Part shown: positions 1 to 8,127 of the stretch, piece after piece
How positions within the stretch are numbered: the stretch's first letter is position 1
How the letters are laid out: each line of letters opens with the position of its first letter
NCBI GenBank assembly: GCA_964518215.1
Contig: CAZFFP010000041.1
Span: forward strand, 1-32,410
DNA length: 32,410 bases
Direction of reading: 5' to 3'
Origin: CAYSGX01 sp964518215
GTDB lineage: Bacteria; Bacteroidota; Bacteroidia; Chitinophagales; CAIOSU01
Notes under the pieces: model-generated
What the model saw: only the letters and a program-made list of their open reading frames with translations
The model's database searches: none
What the model was told of the DNA's origin: nothing
Program-made: the position numbers and the translations under genes

Positions 1-1415
1 GCATCTAATTTATCGGTGCGTTTGCGCACTTCTTTAGGCAAATCGCTCATTTCGGCAATGCCACCTGCGTTGTCAGAAATAGGACCGTAAGCATCTACCG
101 CCAACTGAATACCGGTGTTGGAAAGCATACCCACCGCAGCAATAGCAATACCATACAAACCTGCAAACTGAAAAGCGCCAATGATGGCAGTTGCAATAAT
201 CAAAATAGGAATGGCAGTTGAAATCATACCCACGCCCAAGCCTGCAATGATATTGGTAGCAGAGCCTGTAGAAGACTGGCGAACAATTGAAAGCACGGGA
301 GCTTTACCGGTTCCTGTATAATATTCTGTAACCAAACCAATCAATAAACCTGCGGCAAGTCCAAACAGCGTTGCAAAAAATACTCCGTTAGCAGTGTATG
401 TTGTTCCTGCAAAAATCCATTCGGCAGGCAGGAAATAATTAATGATGAAGTATGAAGCTATCACCATTACGAATGAAGAACCAAATTCGCCAATGTTCAA
501 TGCTTTTTGCGGGTCGCCACCTTCTTTTACTTTCACGAAGAAAGTTCCGGCAACTGAAGTAAGAATACCTACACCTGCCAAAAACAGAGGAAGCAATACA
601 GCAGAAAGTCCGTTGAAATTATCAGTGAAATCGGCAGTCATAAATGCCGCGCCCAAAACCATAGTTCCGATAATAGAGCCTACATAAGATTCGAAAAGGT
701 CGGCACCCATACCGGCTACGTCACCTACGTTATCACCTACGTTGTCGGCAATAGTAGCAGGGTTCAACGGATGGTCTTCGGGAATACCCGCTTCAACTTT
801 ACCCACAAGGTCAGCACCCACATCGGCAGCTTTAGTATAAATACCACCACCTACACGGGCAAACAATGCAATGGATGATGCGCCAAACGAAAACCCTGTC
901 AGAATAGTCAACACTCTGTTGAGACTGGCTTGGTCGCCAATGCCAAACATATTGCTGTATATAAGGAAAAGAGTGCCCAATCCGAGAATACCTAAACCTA
1001 CAACACCCAAACCCATTACAGAGCCACCGGCAAAAGCTACTTCGAGCGCTTTACCCAAGCTGGTGCGAGCAGCGTTGGTGGTGCGCACGTTGGCTTTAGT
1101 AGCCACTTTCATTCCGATGAAACCCGCCAAACCTGAGCATAATGCGCCTACAATAAATGATACGGCAATCAAAGGAGAGGAGTCTGCTTTATTACCGCTC
1201 ACTCCTAAAAGGATGGCTACACAAACCACAAAAATTGCCAGTATTTTATATTCCGCTTTCAGAAACGCCATAGCGCCTTCGGCAATACGGTCTCCAATAT
1301 TTATCATTTTTTCGGTGCCCGGGTCTTGCTTGTTCACCCATGCCGATTTGTAAAAAGTGTAAATCAATCCCACAATTCCGAAAAGCGGGATAATGTAAAT
1401 GATGGTTTCTGCCAT
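1..1415 (-). CDS. hppA: Membrane-bound ion-translocating pyrophosphatase, 3' end cut by window
   Basis: This integral membrane enzyme hydrolyses pyrophosphate and uses the energy to pump H+ and/or Na+ across the inner membrane. About 471 codons are visible, starting at the ATG complementary to 1413-1415 (MAETIIYIIPLFGIVG); the family runs to about 700-800 residues, so the C-terminal third lies beyond base 1. The family signature DVGADLVGKVE is encoded near residues 191-201, followed by the pyrophosphate/Mg-binding stretch containing DNVGDNVGDVAGMGADLFES. Many hydrophobic helices alternate with these polar loops. The reading frame is open to the window edge without a stop. The residue that separates K+-dependent from K+-independent enzymes, in the GNTTAA-type motif, should lie just after the last visible codons (ending RKRTDKLDA), so the subtype cannot be read here. 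H+ versus Na+ specificity is also undecided. A -7 element lies 37 bases upstream of the start. Confidence 0.95.
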   Translation of the reverse strand, partial: MAETIIYIIPLFGIVGLIYTFYKSAWVNKQDPGTEKMINIGDRIAEGAMAFLKAEYKILAIFVVCVAILLGVSGNKADSSPLIAVSFIVGALCSGLAGFIGMKVATKANVRTTNAARTSLGKALEVAFAGGSVMGLGVVGLGILGLGTLFLIYSNMFGIGDQASLNRVLTILTGFSFGASSIALFARVGGGIYTKAADVGADLVGKVEAGIPEDHPLNPATIADNVGDNVGDVAGMGADLFESYVGSIIGTMVLGAAFMTADFTDNFNGLSAVLLPLFLAGVGILTSVAGTFFVKVKEGGDPQKALNIGEFGSSFVMVIASYFIINYFLPAEWIFAGTTYTANGVFFATLFGLAAGLLIGLVTEYYTGTGKAPVLSIVRQSSTGSATNIIAGLGVGMISTAIPILIIATAIIGAFQFAGLYGIAIAAVGMLSNTGIQLAVDAYGPISDNAGGIAEMSDLPKEVRKRTDKLD

Positions 1416-1451
1416 AAGTATTAGTTTTTTTTAGATTTTTGAAACGAACGG

Positions 1452-1459
1452 CAAAAATA
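1452..1459 (-). promoter_or_regulatory. Predicted Bacteroidota -7 element for hppA
   Basis: The minus strand reads TATTTTTG, matching TAnnTTTG exactly. It would place transcription start near 1445, giving a leader of about 30 bases before the ATG at 1415. A good -33 TTTG is not evident; TTCG sits at a plausible distance. Confidence 0.5.
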
Positions 1460-1559
1460 AGGTTTGCTTGTGAAACGAAGTAATTTGTGCGGACAATTAG
1501 CCGAAAGAAAGATGCCGGAACTGATTTTTCAAGAATATATATAGCATACAATTATTTAT

Positions 1560-1567
1560 TAGCTTTG
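1560..1567 (+). promoter_or_regulatory. Predicted -7 element for the 1581 gene
   Basis: TAGCTTTG matches TAnnTTTG and ends 13 bases before the ATG at 1581. The transcript would then have a very short leader of about 7 bases. No clear -33 TTTG is present. Confidence 0.4.
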
Positions 1568-1580
1568 GCAATATATTAGC

Positions 1581-2198
1581 ATGAAAACCATACTTCCACT
1601 CTTGTTTTTAGCTTTTTCAGTAAGCTGTTGCTTTTCACAAGTTGAATCTGATGAAGATTTAAGCATTTATTTCGATGATAAAAACTCTTCAAGAATAAGA
1701 GGCATCATTAAGGTAAATCCTTTGGCGCTAATACCCGGTGATTTGACAATTGAATTCGAGCAAAAGATTTCCGGAGGCATCAGTATTGAAGGGGGCGTTG
1801 GGTATCAACTTCCTTATTATGTAAAAGAATGGGGCGAGCTTTGGTCTTATGACGAATATATTCCCAAAAACGTAAAATCTGGTTTCAGTTGGCGGGTGCA
1901 TCCGCGTTTCTTTTATAAAAGAAATGGACCCGAAGGCTTTTACACCGGACCGATGTATCGCGAAAAGCATTTTTCTATGGAAGGAGGAAATAAACTTATT
2001 TTCAGAGACATATCATGGAATTTTGGATATCACTATATGCCATGGAAAAAAATAACGATAGATTTTTATTATGGATTAGGATATAGGCATAAGTCAAAAA
2101 ATTATTTAGCTGGTTATAATTATGCTAATAGTTTCGGCTTAGGAAATAAGAATATTGTTGTGCCTATCGGTTTAAAAATCGGATACATTCTTTACTAA
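1581..2198 (+). CDS. Exported protein of unknown function, outer-membrane-barrel-like
   Basis: I do not recognise a named family. The 205-residue product begins with a signal peptide (MKTILPLLFLAFSVSCCFSQ, cleavage likely after FSQ), so it should reach the periplasm or outer membrane. The rest is rich in aromatic residues and glycine, with alternating hydrophobic and polar stretches such as GISIEGGVGYQLPYY and ITIDFYYGLGYRH. It ends in a strand-like VPIGLKIGYILY with a terminal aromatic residue. This pattern fits a small outer-membrane beta-barrel, like the DUF3575-type proteins common in Bacteroidota; that is inference from composition. It is followed after 18 bases by another exported protein on the same strand, suggesting co-transcription. 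Confidence 0.75.
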   Translation: MKTILPLLFLAFSVSCCFSQVESDEDLSIYFDDKNSSRIRGIIKVNPLALIPGDLTIEFEQKISGGISIEGGVGYQLPYYVKEWGELWSYDEYIPKNVKSGFSWRVHPRFFYKRNGPEGFYTGPMYREKHFSMEGGNKLIFRDISWNFGYHYMPWKKITIDFYYGLGYRHKSKNYLAGYNYANSFGLGNKNIVVPIGLKIGYILY

Positions 2199-2216
2199 AA
2201 AATAAAAAAACTAATC

Positions 2217-3773
2217 ATGAAAACCAAACACTTGCTTTTGTTACCCGTTGCGGCAATTTTACTCTCATTCTCTTACCTTATAGGTAGTAAATACGCCAAA
2301 ATTGTCTGGGGTCCACCCCTCACAAAATCCATTGCGAATGTTTTAGGGGAAGACGAATCGGGAATTTATGTTGAACGGCACGGGCAAAAGGGCTTTTCGG
2401 CTTTCCGAACAGACTTTACGACTATTCAGGCTTTTGATACTAAAATGAATCCACGTTTATCAAATGAAATCGAGTTAAAATACGAAGGAAAAGAATTGAA
2501 TTATGAGTTCACCATTTTCAGCAACGGAAGAATTTTTGTGTTCGGCTCGTTTTACAATGCCAACCTTGGAAAAAGTTTTTTATTCTATCAGGAAATGGAT
2601 AAAAAAACACTCACCAATAAAGGCAATCTTGTGAAAGTTTCGGAAGTTAAGAGCAAATCGAAATACAGACAAGGAAAATTCAGAAATACTGTTTCGCGTG
2701 ATAAGTCAAAAATTGTGCTGGTTGACGAATCATCCTTCAAAAAAGGAGAAACCGAAGAATTTCATATTACTGTATATGATGTCGACTTAAATAAGCTATG
2801 GGAAAAATCTGTAAAACTTCCATATAGTTCTGAATTGTTTTCAATAAATCAGGTATATGTGGACAATGACGGCAATTTTTATTTAAGCGGTATTGTTTAT
2901 CAGGAAGTTGTTAAAAGCAAAAGAAACGGCAAGCCCAACTATAATTATTCCATTATCGCATTCAGAGAACAAGGCAATGCCACTAAAGAATACAAAGCCC
3001 AACTGAAAGATAAGTTTATCACTGACTTGAGCTTTGGAGTGTTGGAAAGTGAAGGTTCCATAGTTTGTGGCGGATTCTTTTCTGAAAAGGGCACCTTCTC
3101 CATTAAAGGCACTTTTTTCATGAGTATTGATGCAGTTTCTGAATCCATCAAAAAACAAGGCATAAAGGAATTCGATAAAGATTTTCTGGAAGAATTTATG
3201 TCAGAAAGCAAAGCATCGAAAGGCAAAGAATTGTTTGAATACGACCTGAAAGAACTTGTGTTGAAAGATGATGGTGGAGCTGTGCTTATTGCAGAACAAT
3301 ATTTTATTGAACAGGTTACGGTGTCTTCCTCCAGTTCCAGTGGGCAAGTGTCCACCAGCACTACTACTTATTATAATTACAATGACATAATAGTAACCAA
3401 TGTTAATCCCGATAATACCATTGCTTGGACAGTTAAAGTGCCCAAACGTCAGTCCACAAGAGGTTATGGATATTATTCTTCATATATATCTATGGTAAAG
3501 GGAGATAAAGTACATTTGGTTTTTAATGATAACCCTAGTAACCTAAATGTTAAAGACCCAAAACGCATTGCAAATTTCAACGGAAAAGAATCTGTCATTA
3601 CTATGGCTACCATTACCTCAAATGGCAATTACGAAAAGGTGTTGTTTGCCAGCAATTCAGCAGAACAAGTGATTATGCGTCCGCAACTTAGCAAGCAGGT
3701 GTCAGATAATCGTTTGATACTATTTGCTTCATTAAAGAAAACCTTTAAGTTGGCAACTGTGAGTTTTAATTGA
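2217..3773 (+). CDS. Exported or membrane-anchored protein of unknown function
   Basis: This 518-residue protein is not assigned to a family. It starts with MKTKHLLLLPVAAILLSFSY, a signal peptide or single N-terminal anchor. The body is a succession of short strands with recurring phrases such as FSNGRIFVFGSF, DNDGNFYLSGIV and DDGGAVLIAEQY, typical of repeats in beta-propeller proteins of Bacteroidota. A low-complexity Ser/Thr segment followed by TYYNYND lies near residues 365-390. There is no T9SS sorting domain and no lipobox. It follows the preceding exported protein by 18 bases and probably shares its transcript. The gene ends 18 bases before the stop of the convergent exonuclease gene, with no obvious terminator hairpin between them. 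Confidence 0.75.
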   Translation: MKTKHLLLLPVAAILLSFSYLIGSKYAKIVWGPPLTKSIANVLGEDESGIYVERHGQKGFSAFRTDFTTIQAFDTKMNPRLSNEIELKYEGKELNYEFTIFSNGRIFVFGSFYNANLGKSFLFYQEMDKKTLTNKGNLVKVSEVKSKSKYRQGKFRNTVSRDKSKIVLVDESSFKKGETEEFHITVYDVDLNKLWEKSVKLPYSSELFSINQVYVDNDGNFYLSGIVYQEVVKSKRNGKPNYNYSIIAFREQGNATKEYKAQLKDKFITDLSFGVLESEGSIVCGGFFSEKGTFSIKGTFFMSIDAVSESIKKQGIKEFDKDFLEEFMSESKASKGKELFEYDLKELVLKDDGGAVLIAEQYFIEQVTVSSSSSSGQVSTSTTTYYNYNDIIVTNVNPDNTIAWTVKVPKRQSTRGYGYYSSYISMVKGDKVHLVFNDNPSNLNVKDPKRIANFNGKESVITMATITSNGNYEKVLFASNSAEQVIMRPQLSKQVSDNRLILFASLKKTFKLATVSFN

Positions 3774-3791
3774 TATTGTTGAAAAAGCAAC

Positions 3792-4817
3792 TCAATTGAT
3801 GTCGTGAATAATAGAATGACTGATTTCGTCAATTTCTCCGTGAAACTTGGTGGAAACCTCTTTTACTTCAATATTGCATTCTGAAAGCCAGCGAGAAAAT
3901 GAAGAAGAATAGCCGTGCGTGAGATACACCGTGCGTGCGCCACTTTCGAGCACTGCTTTTCTCAACTGATTCCAATCGGCATGGTCTGAAAGTGCAAAAC
4001 CCATATCAAGGTTTCGTTTTCTTCTGGCATTTCGCAACGACATCCAACCCGATGCAAATGCTACAGACGAAGGAGAAAATTTCTCTATCCAGGGTGTGTT
4101 TAATGAAGAAGGAGGAGCTAATATCAAGGCACGTTTAAGTTGAGTTGGGTCCACTGTTGGGTCTATCATTTTCACCTTAGGAATAAAGGTGCCATTGGCG
4201 CGCAGCACCTGATTGATGTTTTCAATCGAACTGTGTGCATACACTTCGCCTATGCTCAAATCAATATTGCTGATGATGCGCTGCGCTTTGCCCAATGGAT
4301 ATCCAATTAAAATAGAAACCATGTTGCGGCTGATATTTTCTGCCCACCAACGATTCATATCGTCATAAATCTTATGTTGTGCTTCCCATTTGAAAATAGG
4401 CAATCCATAAATAGATTCTGTAACAAACACATCGCACTTCACCGGCTCGAATGGCGAACAGATGCCATCATTGTCCAACTTATAATCGCCCGAAACCACC
4501 CATACTTCGCCCTTGTATTCTAATCTTACCTGTGCAGAGCCAATGATGTGTCCGGCAGGATGCAACGAAATTTTTACTCCATTAATGTTTACACATTCGC
4601 CATATTCCAAAGCCTGTGCATTGATATACATGCCCAAACGATGTTTCAACAAAGGAATAGAATCTTTATGCGCCAGATACATCATGTTGCCAATACGGGC
4701 ATGGTCGGCATGTGCATGGGTGATAATAGCCTTGTCAACGGGCTTCCACGGGTCTATGTAGATGTCGGCTACCGGGCAATATAAACCGCTCGAAGTAAAG
4801 TCAATTAATTGTTGCAT
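3792..4817 (-). CDS. Ligase-associated DNA exonuclease (MBL/beta-CASP fold)
   Basis: A 341-residue metallo-beta-lactamase-fold nuclease of the group usually encoded with a bacterial ATP-dependent DNA ligase and a DEXH helicase and thought to act in DNA repair. The metal-binding motif HAHADH is at residues 34-39. Further ligands are H90 in HPAGHIIGS and D111 in VSGDYKLD. Late histidines in LSDHADW and LTHGYSS fit the beta-CASP half. Length and ATG start fit the family. Neither the ligase nor the helicase is next to it: the downstream neighbour is a convergent unknown gene and upstream lies a 424-base gap. The molecular activity is inferred from fold and motifs; the name follows the family's usual context, which is missing in this window. 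Confidence 0.87.
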   Translation of the reverse strand: MQQLIDFTSSGLYCPVADIYIDPWKPVDKAIITHAHADHARIGNMMYLAHKDSIPLLKHRLGMYINAQALEYGECVNINGVKISLHPAGHIIGSAQVRLEYKGEVWVVSGDYKLDNDGICSPFEPVKCDVFVTESIYGLPIFKWEAQHKIYDDMNRWWAENISRNMVSILIGYPLGKAQRIISNIDLSIGEVYAHSSIENINQVLRANGTFIPKVKMIDPTVDPTQLKRALILAPPSSLNTPWIEKFSPSSVAFASGWMSLRNARRKRNLDMGFALSDHADWNQLRKAVLESGARTVYLTHGYSSSFSRWLSECNIEVKEVSTKFHGEIDEISHSIIHDIN

Positions 4818-5241
4818 GGCTGTAGGGGTATAGGTGGTTCGATAAATTGATTTTTTTTATGCGGTGATTCGTTCAATGTAGGCATTAATAAGTTGCGATG
4901 CACGAAAAGTTCGCTGAAAAACAATCAATTTTTGAAAAATACACCTTAATATGGAAGCGGCTTCTTAATGAATGCCTAAGTAAAACCTATTATTATTTTA
5001 GATGAATACATATATCTTTAATCGCTTAAGTACTCATGAAAAGAGGCGATTTGTTTAAAGATTTAATCATTAAGAAATGCACTTATCTTTTCCAATCAAT
5101 TTATCATGTAGTGTTTATATATCCGTGTTTGTTTCTGTATTCTTGGACTGAACAGTAACAAACAATGAAATATTGGAAATTTGTGGATTCGCATTGTCGG
5201 CCCTTTCAAGAGGTGGGCTTAACAAAATCTCTTACTAAGCA
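4818..5241. other. 424-base intergenic region with a possible hairpin and short ORF
   Basis: No convincing gene is seen here. An imperfect inverted repeat runs from 5014 to 5062: the outer arms ATCTTTAA and TTAAAGAT and inner arms TCGC and GCGA pair across a bulge. A 40-codon frame, 5036-5158 on the plus strand (MKRGDLFKDL...), starts in the loop of that hairpin and has a hydrophobic, aromatic C-terminal half. TATCTTTA at 5013-5020 resembles the element before rnpB. None of this proves expression; the region may simply be the shared flank of two genes on the minus strand. The LysM gene downstream ends at 5242 without a recognisable terminator. Confidence 0.35.
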
Positions 5242-6102
5242 TCAATTCTTTTTATGCACATAACTCACTTCCACCAAAAACTTCGGGTCAATAACATCTA
5301 AATATTTGGCAGTAGCGCCCGATACTTTCACCAGCACGTTGCGGTTTTCTTCAATGTCGGGAAGTTTACCCACCACTTTTACATAAGCCACTTTATCGTT
5401 CATCAGATTGCGCACTTTTAAAATAGCGCCCGATGCAGCAGTTTTATGCAGCGCATAAAAGCGGGTTTCTTCACCGGCTGCTTCTGTATCTTCAATCCAG
5501 GTAGCCATGCCTTTGTCAAAATAAGTGGCTTCATTGGTATTGTATTCTTCCACATAAACCGATTTCATGGTGAGCACTTCTTGTTTTTCTTCTTCGGAAA
5601 CCACCGGTTGAAATGGCTCATTAACAGTTGTAGAGCTTGCAGGAACCGTTGTGTTATTTCCTTTTACTTTCAGCACCTGACCCATATTTACTCCATCGGT
5701 TTTCGTGTTGTTGAGTTGCTTAATGGCTTCAGGTGTTGTGTTGTACATTTTTGAAATTCTGAAAAGTGTTTCGCCTTCCTGTACGGTGTGAAAAATAGTT
5801 TCTTCATCAGGTCTAGCGGTTGGTTGAGAAACCGTTTTCGCTGGCATATCCATTTCATTGCCGGGCACTAACAGCACATCGCCAATCTTCACTTTGTATT
5901 CGCGGTCGGTGATATTGTTCAGGTCGAAAATGCGCTTCACATCAATTTTATACTCGCGGGCAATGGAATAAAGCGTTTCGCCTTGTTTCACGGTGTGGTG
6001 AATCACGTTGCTTTCCTGTGCGCTCAGCGTTATCTGAAAAAAAATGAATGCCGAAAGGAAAGCTATTTTCTGAAAAATATTTTTCATAAACATGAATTTC
6101 AA
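5242..6102 (-). CDS. Secreted LysM protein with C-terminal RlpA-like domain
   Basis: This envelope protein probably binds peptidoglycan. After a signal peptide (ending ITLSAQE) it carries two LysM modules, about residues 36-80 (VKQGETLYSIAREY) and 104-148 (VQEGETLFRISKMY). A Pro/Thr/Val linker follows, then a C-terminal double-psi beta-barrel of the RlpA type from about residue 200 (HKTAASGAILKVRNLMND, then AYVKVVGKLPD). The DRGP-like motif that carries the catalytic Asp in lytic RlpA is replaced by VGKLPD, so the barrel is probably structural rather than a transglycosylase. The start is uncertain: ATGs at 6102, 6093 and 6087 are all in frame (MKFMFMKN), and 6087 gives the most typical signal peptide. 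It is not in an operon in this window. Confidence 0.88.
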   Translation of the reverse strand: MKFMFMKNIFQKIAFLSAFIFFQITLSAQESNVIHHTVKQGETLYSIAREYKIDVKRIFDLNNITDREYKVKIGDVLLVPGNEMDMPAKTVSQPTARPDEETIFHTVQEGETLFRISKMYNTTPEAIKQLNNTKTDGVNMGQVLKVKGNNTTVPASSTTVNEPFQPVVSEEEKQEVLTMKSVYVEEYNTNEATYFDKGMATWIEDTEAAGEETRFYALHKTAASGAILKVRNLMNDKVAYVKVVGKLPDIEENRNVLVKVSGATAKYLDVIDPKFLVEVSYVHKKN

Positions 6103-6145
6103 CTATTGAAAAAAATATAAACGACAAGATATTATCCGCCAATTA

Positions 6146-6153
6146 CAAAAATA
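6146..6153 (-). promoter_or_regulatory. Predicted -7 element for the LysM gene
   Basis: The minus strand reads TATTTTTG, an exact TAnnTTTG match and the same octamer as upstream of hppA. The predicted leader is about 37 bases to the first ATG at 6102. No clear -33 TTTG is present. Confidence 0.45.
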
Positions 6154-6236
6154 CGCTCTATTATTAGGCTTTTTCATTGCATTAATCAACACGGATTTGT
6201 TCCTTTTAGCGAATTTTGAGCCAATTTTACAACAAC

Positions 6237-6983
6237 ATGAAAATTATAGGAATTATTCCCGCGCGCTTTGCTTCTTCCCGATTTCCGGGCAAGCCTTTAG
6301 CCTTGATACAGGGCAAGCCGATGATTCAGCGGGTTTATGAGCAGACACAAAAAGCAGGTCTGGATAAAATAGTGGTGGCTACCGACCACGATGAAATTTT
6401 CAATACGGTAAAAAATTTCGGGGGAAATGTACTGATGACCGAAACGCACCACAACAATGGAACCGAGCGCTGTGCAGAAGTAATTAAAAAACACGAAACG
6501 GATTTTGATGCCTGCATTAATATTCAGGGCGATGAACCGTTTATTGCTCCCGAACAAATTTCAGCTGTGGCAAATGTGCTGAAAAATGAAACCGCAACCA
6601 TTGCCACTTTGGTAAAAAAATTTTCCGACTATCATGACTTTCTGAACCCTAACATGGTGAAAGCGGTGTTGGATAAAAACGCTCATGCTTTATATTTTTC
6701 GCGTGCCGCTTTGCCTTATATCAAAAATGAAAATGCCGAAAAATATTTTTCTGAAAATGCTTTCTATAAACACATTGGCATTTATGGATACAAAACCGAA
6801 ACACTGCTGCAATTGGTTAAACTTTCGGTTTCTTTTTTGGAAAAAACTGAAAGCCTTGAACAATTGCGCTGGCTGGAAAATGGATTTCAAATTCATGCCG
6901 CCATTACCAACACCGAGTCTTTTGCTGTTGACCTGCCCGAAGACATAGCGAAAGTGGAATCATATTTTTCTGCCCAACATTGA
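6237..6983 (+). CDS. kdsB: 3-deoxy-manno-octulosonate cytidylyltransferase
   Basis: KdsB activates KDO with CTP to give CMP-KDO for LPS inner-core synthesis in the cytoplasm. The protein starts MKIIGIIPARFASSRFPGKP, the nucleotide-binding N-terminus of the family. Other hallmarks are HNNGTERCAE, NIQGDEPFI and the C-terminal DLPEDIAKVE. At 248 residues it has the usual family length. I place the start at the ATG at 6237 rather than an upstream in-frame start at 6216, because family members begin directly at MKII. An SDR gene follows after 12 bases on the same strand, so the two are probably co-transcribed. Presence of this gene supports a Gram-negative cell with KDO-containing LPS. Confidence 0.96.
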   Translation: MKIIGIIPARFASSRFPGKPLALIQGKPMIQRVYEQTQKAGLDKIVVATDHDEIFNTVKNFGGNVLMTETHHNNGTERCAEVIKKHETDFDACINIQGDEPFIAPEQISAVANVLKNETATIATLVKKFSDYHDFLNPNMVKAVLDKNAHALYFSRAALPYIKNENAEKYFSENAFYKHIGIYGYKTETLLQLVKLSVSFLEKTESLEQLRWLENGFQIHAAITNTESFAVDLPEDIAKVESYFSAQH

Positions 6984-6995
6984 AAACATGAATTT

Positions 6996-7841
6996 ATGAC
7001 CGATAAAAAAGTTTGTTTGATAACAGGAGCCACCGCAGGCATTGGCAAAGCCACCGCCAAAGGCATTGCCGCCAAAGGGTATCATGTGGCGTTTACCGCC
7101 CGCAGCCAACAAAAAGCAGAAGACACCATGCGCGAAATCAAACAATCGGTTCCCGATGCTTCACTCGATTATTTCATTTGCGATTTATCATCGCAACAAT
7201 CGGTGCGGCAGTTAGCAGATTCGTTTCTGGAAACTTACGACAGATTAGATGTGCTGATTAACAACGCAGGCGTGTTTTATTCCGAACTGGTGCTTACTGA
7301 AGATAATATTGAAATGCAGTTTGCCGTGAATCATTTAGCTCCTTTTCTGCTCACAAATTTGCTGCTCGATTTGCTGAAAAAATCGGCACCTTCGAGAATT
7401 GTGAATGTTTCTTCCGATTCGCACTATCGGGGCAATATTCATTTCGACAACTTGTATTTTTCAGAGAATTATAAGGGCAGAAAAGCCTATCCGCAATCGA
7501 AACTTGCCAATGTGTTGTTCACTTATGAGTTAGACCGAATGCTGGAAGACAGCGGAGTAGCCGTGAACGCACTGCATCCGGGAACAGTAAACACTGCTAT
7601 TGGGAATTCCAACAGTAACTTCATTATAAATTTAGGATGGCATTTAATCAGGCTTTTTGCCATTTCGGAAGAAAAAGGCGCGGAAACTTCTGTTTATTTA
7701 GCTGCGAGTGATGAAATGAAAAATGTGAGCGGAAAGTATTTTGAAAAATGCATGCCTAAAAAATCTTCTAAAGCAAGCTATGATAAAGAAGCTGCACTAC
7801 GCCTATGGAAACTCAGCGAACAACTCACGGGGCTAAAATAA
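6996..7841 (+). CDS. Short-chain dehydrogenase/reductase, retinol-dehydrogenase-like
   Basis: A 281-residue NAD(P)-dependent oxidoreductase of the classical SDR fold. The cofactor glycine motif GATAGIG is at residues 11-17, NNAG at 89-92, the structural Asn in VNHLAPFLLT at 112, the catalytic Ser in NVSS at 140, and YPQSK gives Tyr165 and Lys169. The wording around the active site (AYPQSKLANVLFTYEL) and LHPGTVNT resembles retinol dehydrogenase/WWOX-like SDRs, whose bacterial members have mostly unknown substrates, so I do not assign one. It lies 12 bases after kdsB and 7 bases before a small membrane protein gene, probably in one operon; no link to LPS synthesis can be read from the sequence. 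Confidence 0.92.
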   Translation: MTDKKVCLITGATAGIGKATAKGIAAKGYHVAFTARSQQKAEDTMREIKQSVPDASLDYFICDLSSQQSVRQLADSFLETYDRLDVLINNAGVFYSELVLTEDNIEMQFAVNHLAPFLLTNLLLDLLKKSAPSRIVNVSSDSHYRGNIHFDNLYFSENYKGRKAYPQSKLANVLFTYELDRMLEDSGVAVNALHPGTVNTAIGNSNSNFIINLGWHLIRLFAISEEKGAETSVYLAASDEMKNVSGKYFEKCMPKKSSKASYDKEAALRLWKLSEQLTGLK

Positions 7842-7848
7842 TTTGAAC

Positions 7849-8082
7849 ATGACGGCATTGATTATTGACATTATAGGCTGGACGGGAGCCGTGTTTGTGT
7901 TGTATGCCTATTTGATGGTTTCAACCAAAAGGCTTGAAGGCAATTCTCTGCACTATCAAATAGCCAACATTTCGGGGGCACTTTGCCTTATTGTAAACAC
8001 ATATTTTCACCATGCTTACCCTTCCACAGTAGTGAATATAATATGGATAGGCATTGCTTTTTATTCGTTGGCGAAGAAATAA
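7849..8082 (+). CDS. Small membrane protein, CBU_0592-like
   Basis: A 77-residue protein with about three hydrophobic segments: IIDIIGWTGAVFVLYAYLMV, IANISGALCLIVNTYFH and VVNIIWIGIAFYSLA. The arrangement (GW-GA, a YQIAN-SGA motif, late N-W) matches the small CBU_0592 family of bacterial membrane proteins of unknown function. I place the start at the ATG at 7849; a TTG at 7843 is also in frame. It closes the kdsB-SDR run and is followed at once by a strong hairpin terminator. Confidence 0.75.
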   Translation: MTALIIDIIGWTGAVFVLYAYLMVSTKRLEGNSLHYQIANISGALCLIVNTYFHHAYPSTVVNIIWIGIAFYSLAKK

Positions 8083-8083
8083 A

Positions 8084-8112
8084 AAAAGCGCTTCTGATTC
8101 AGAAGCGCTTTT
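8084..8112. terminator. Bidirectional intrinsic terminator between CBU_0592-like gene and mdh
   Basis: A perfect inverted repeat has arms AAAAGCGCTTCTGA and TCAGAAGCGCTTTT separated by one base (the real loop must be larger), with A and T tracts on the outside. It can therefore act on both strands and serves the convergent genes ending at 8082 and 8128. Confidence 0.85.
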
Positions 8113-8127
8113 GAATTTATCCAAAAA

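Noticed and set aside
442..1353. Plus-strand frames of 81 and 160 codons
   Set aside because: They are antisense to the membrane pyrophosphatase gene, rich in Pro/Thr/Ala from the complementary codons, and match nothing.
4879..4978. Eight-base inverted repeat TAGGCATT/AATGCCTA
   Set aside because: About one such match is expected by chance in a gap of this size, and the arms are 84 bases apart with no further pairing of note.
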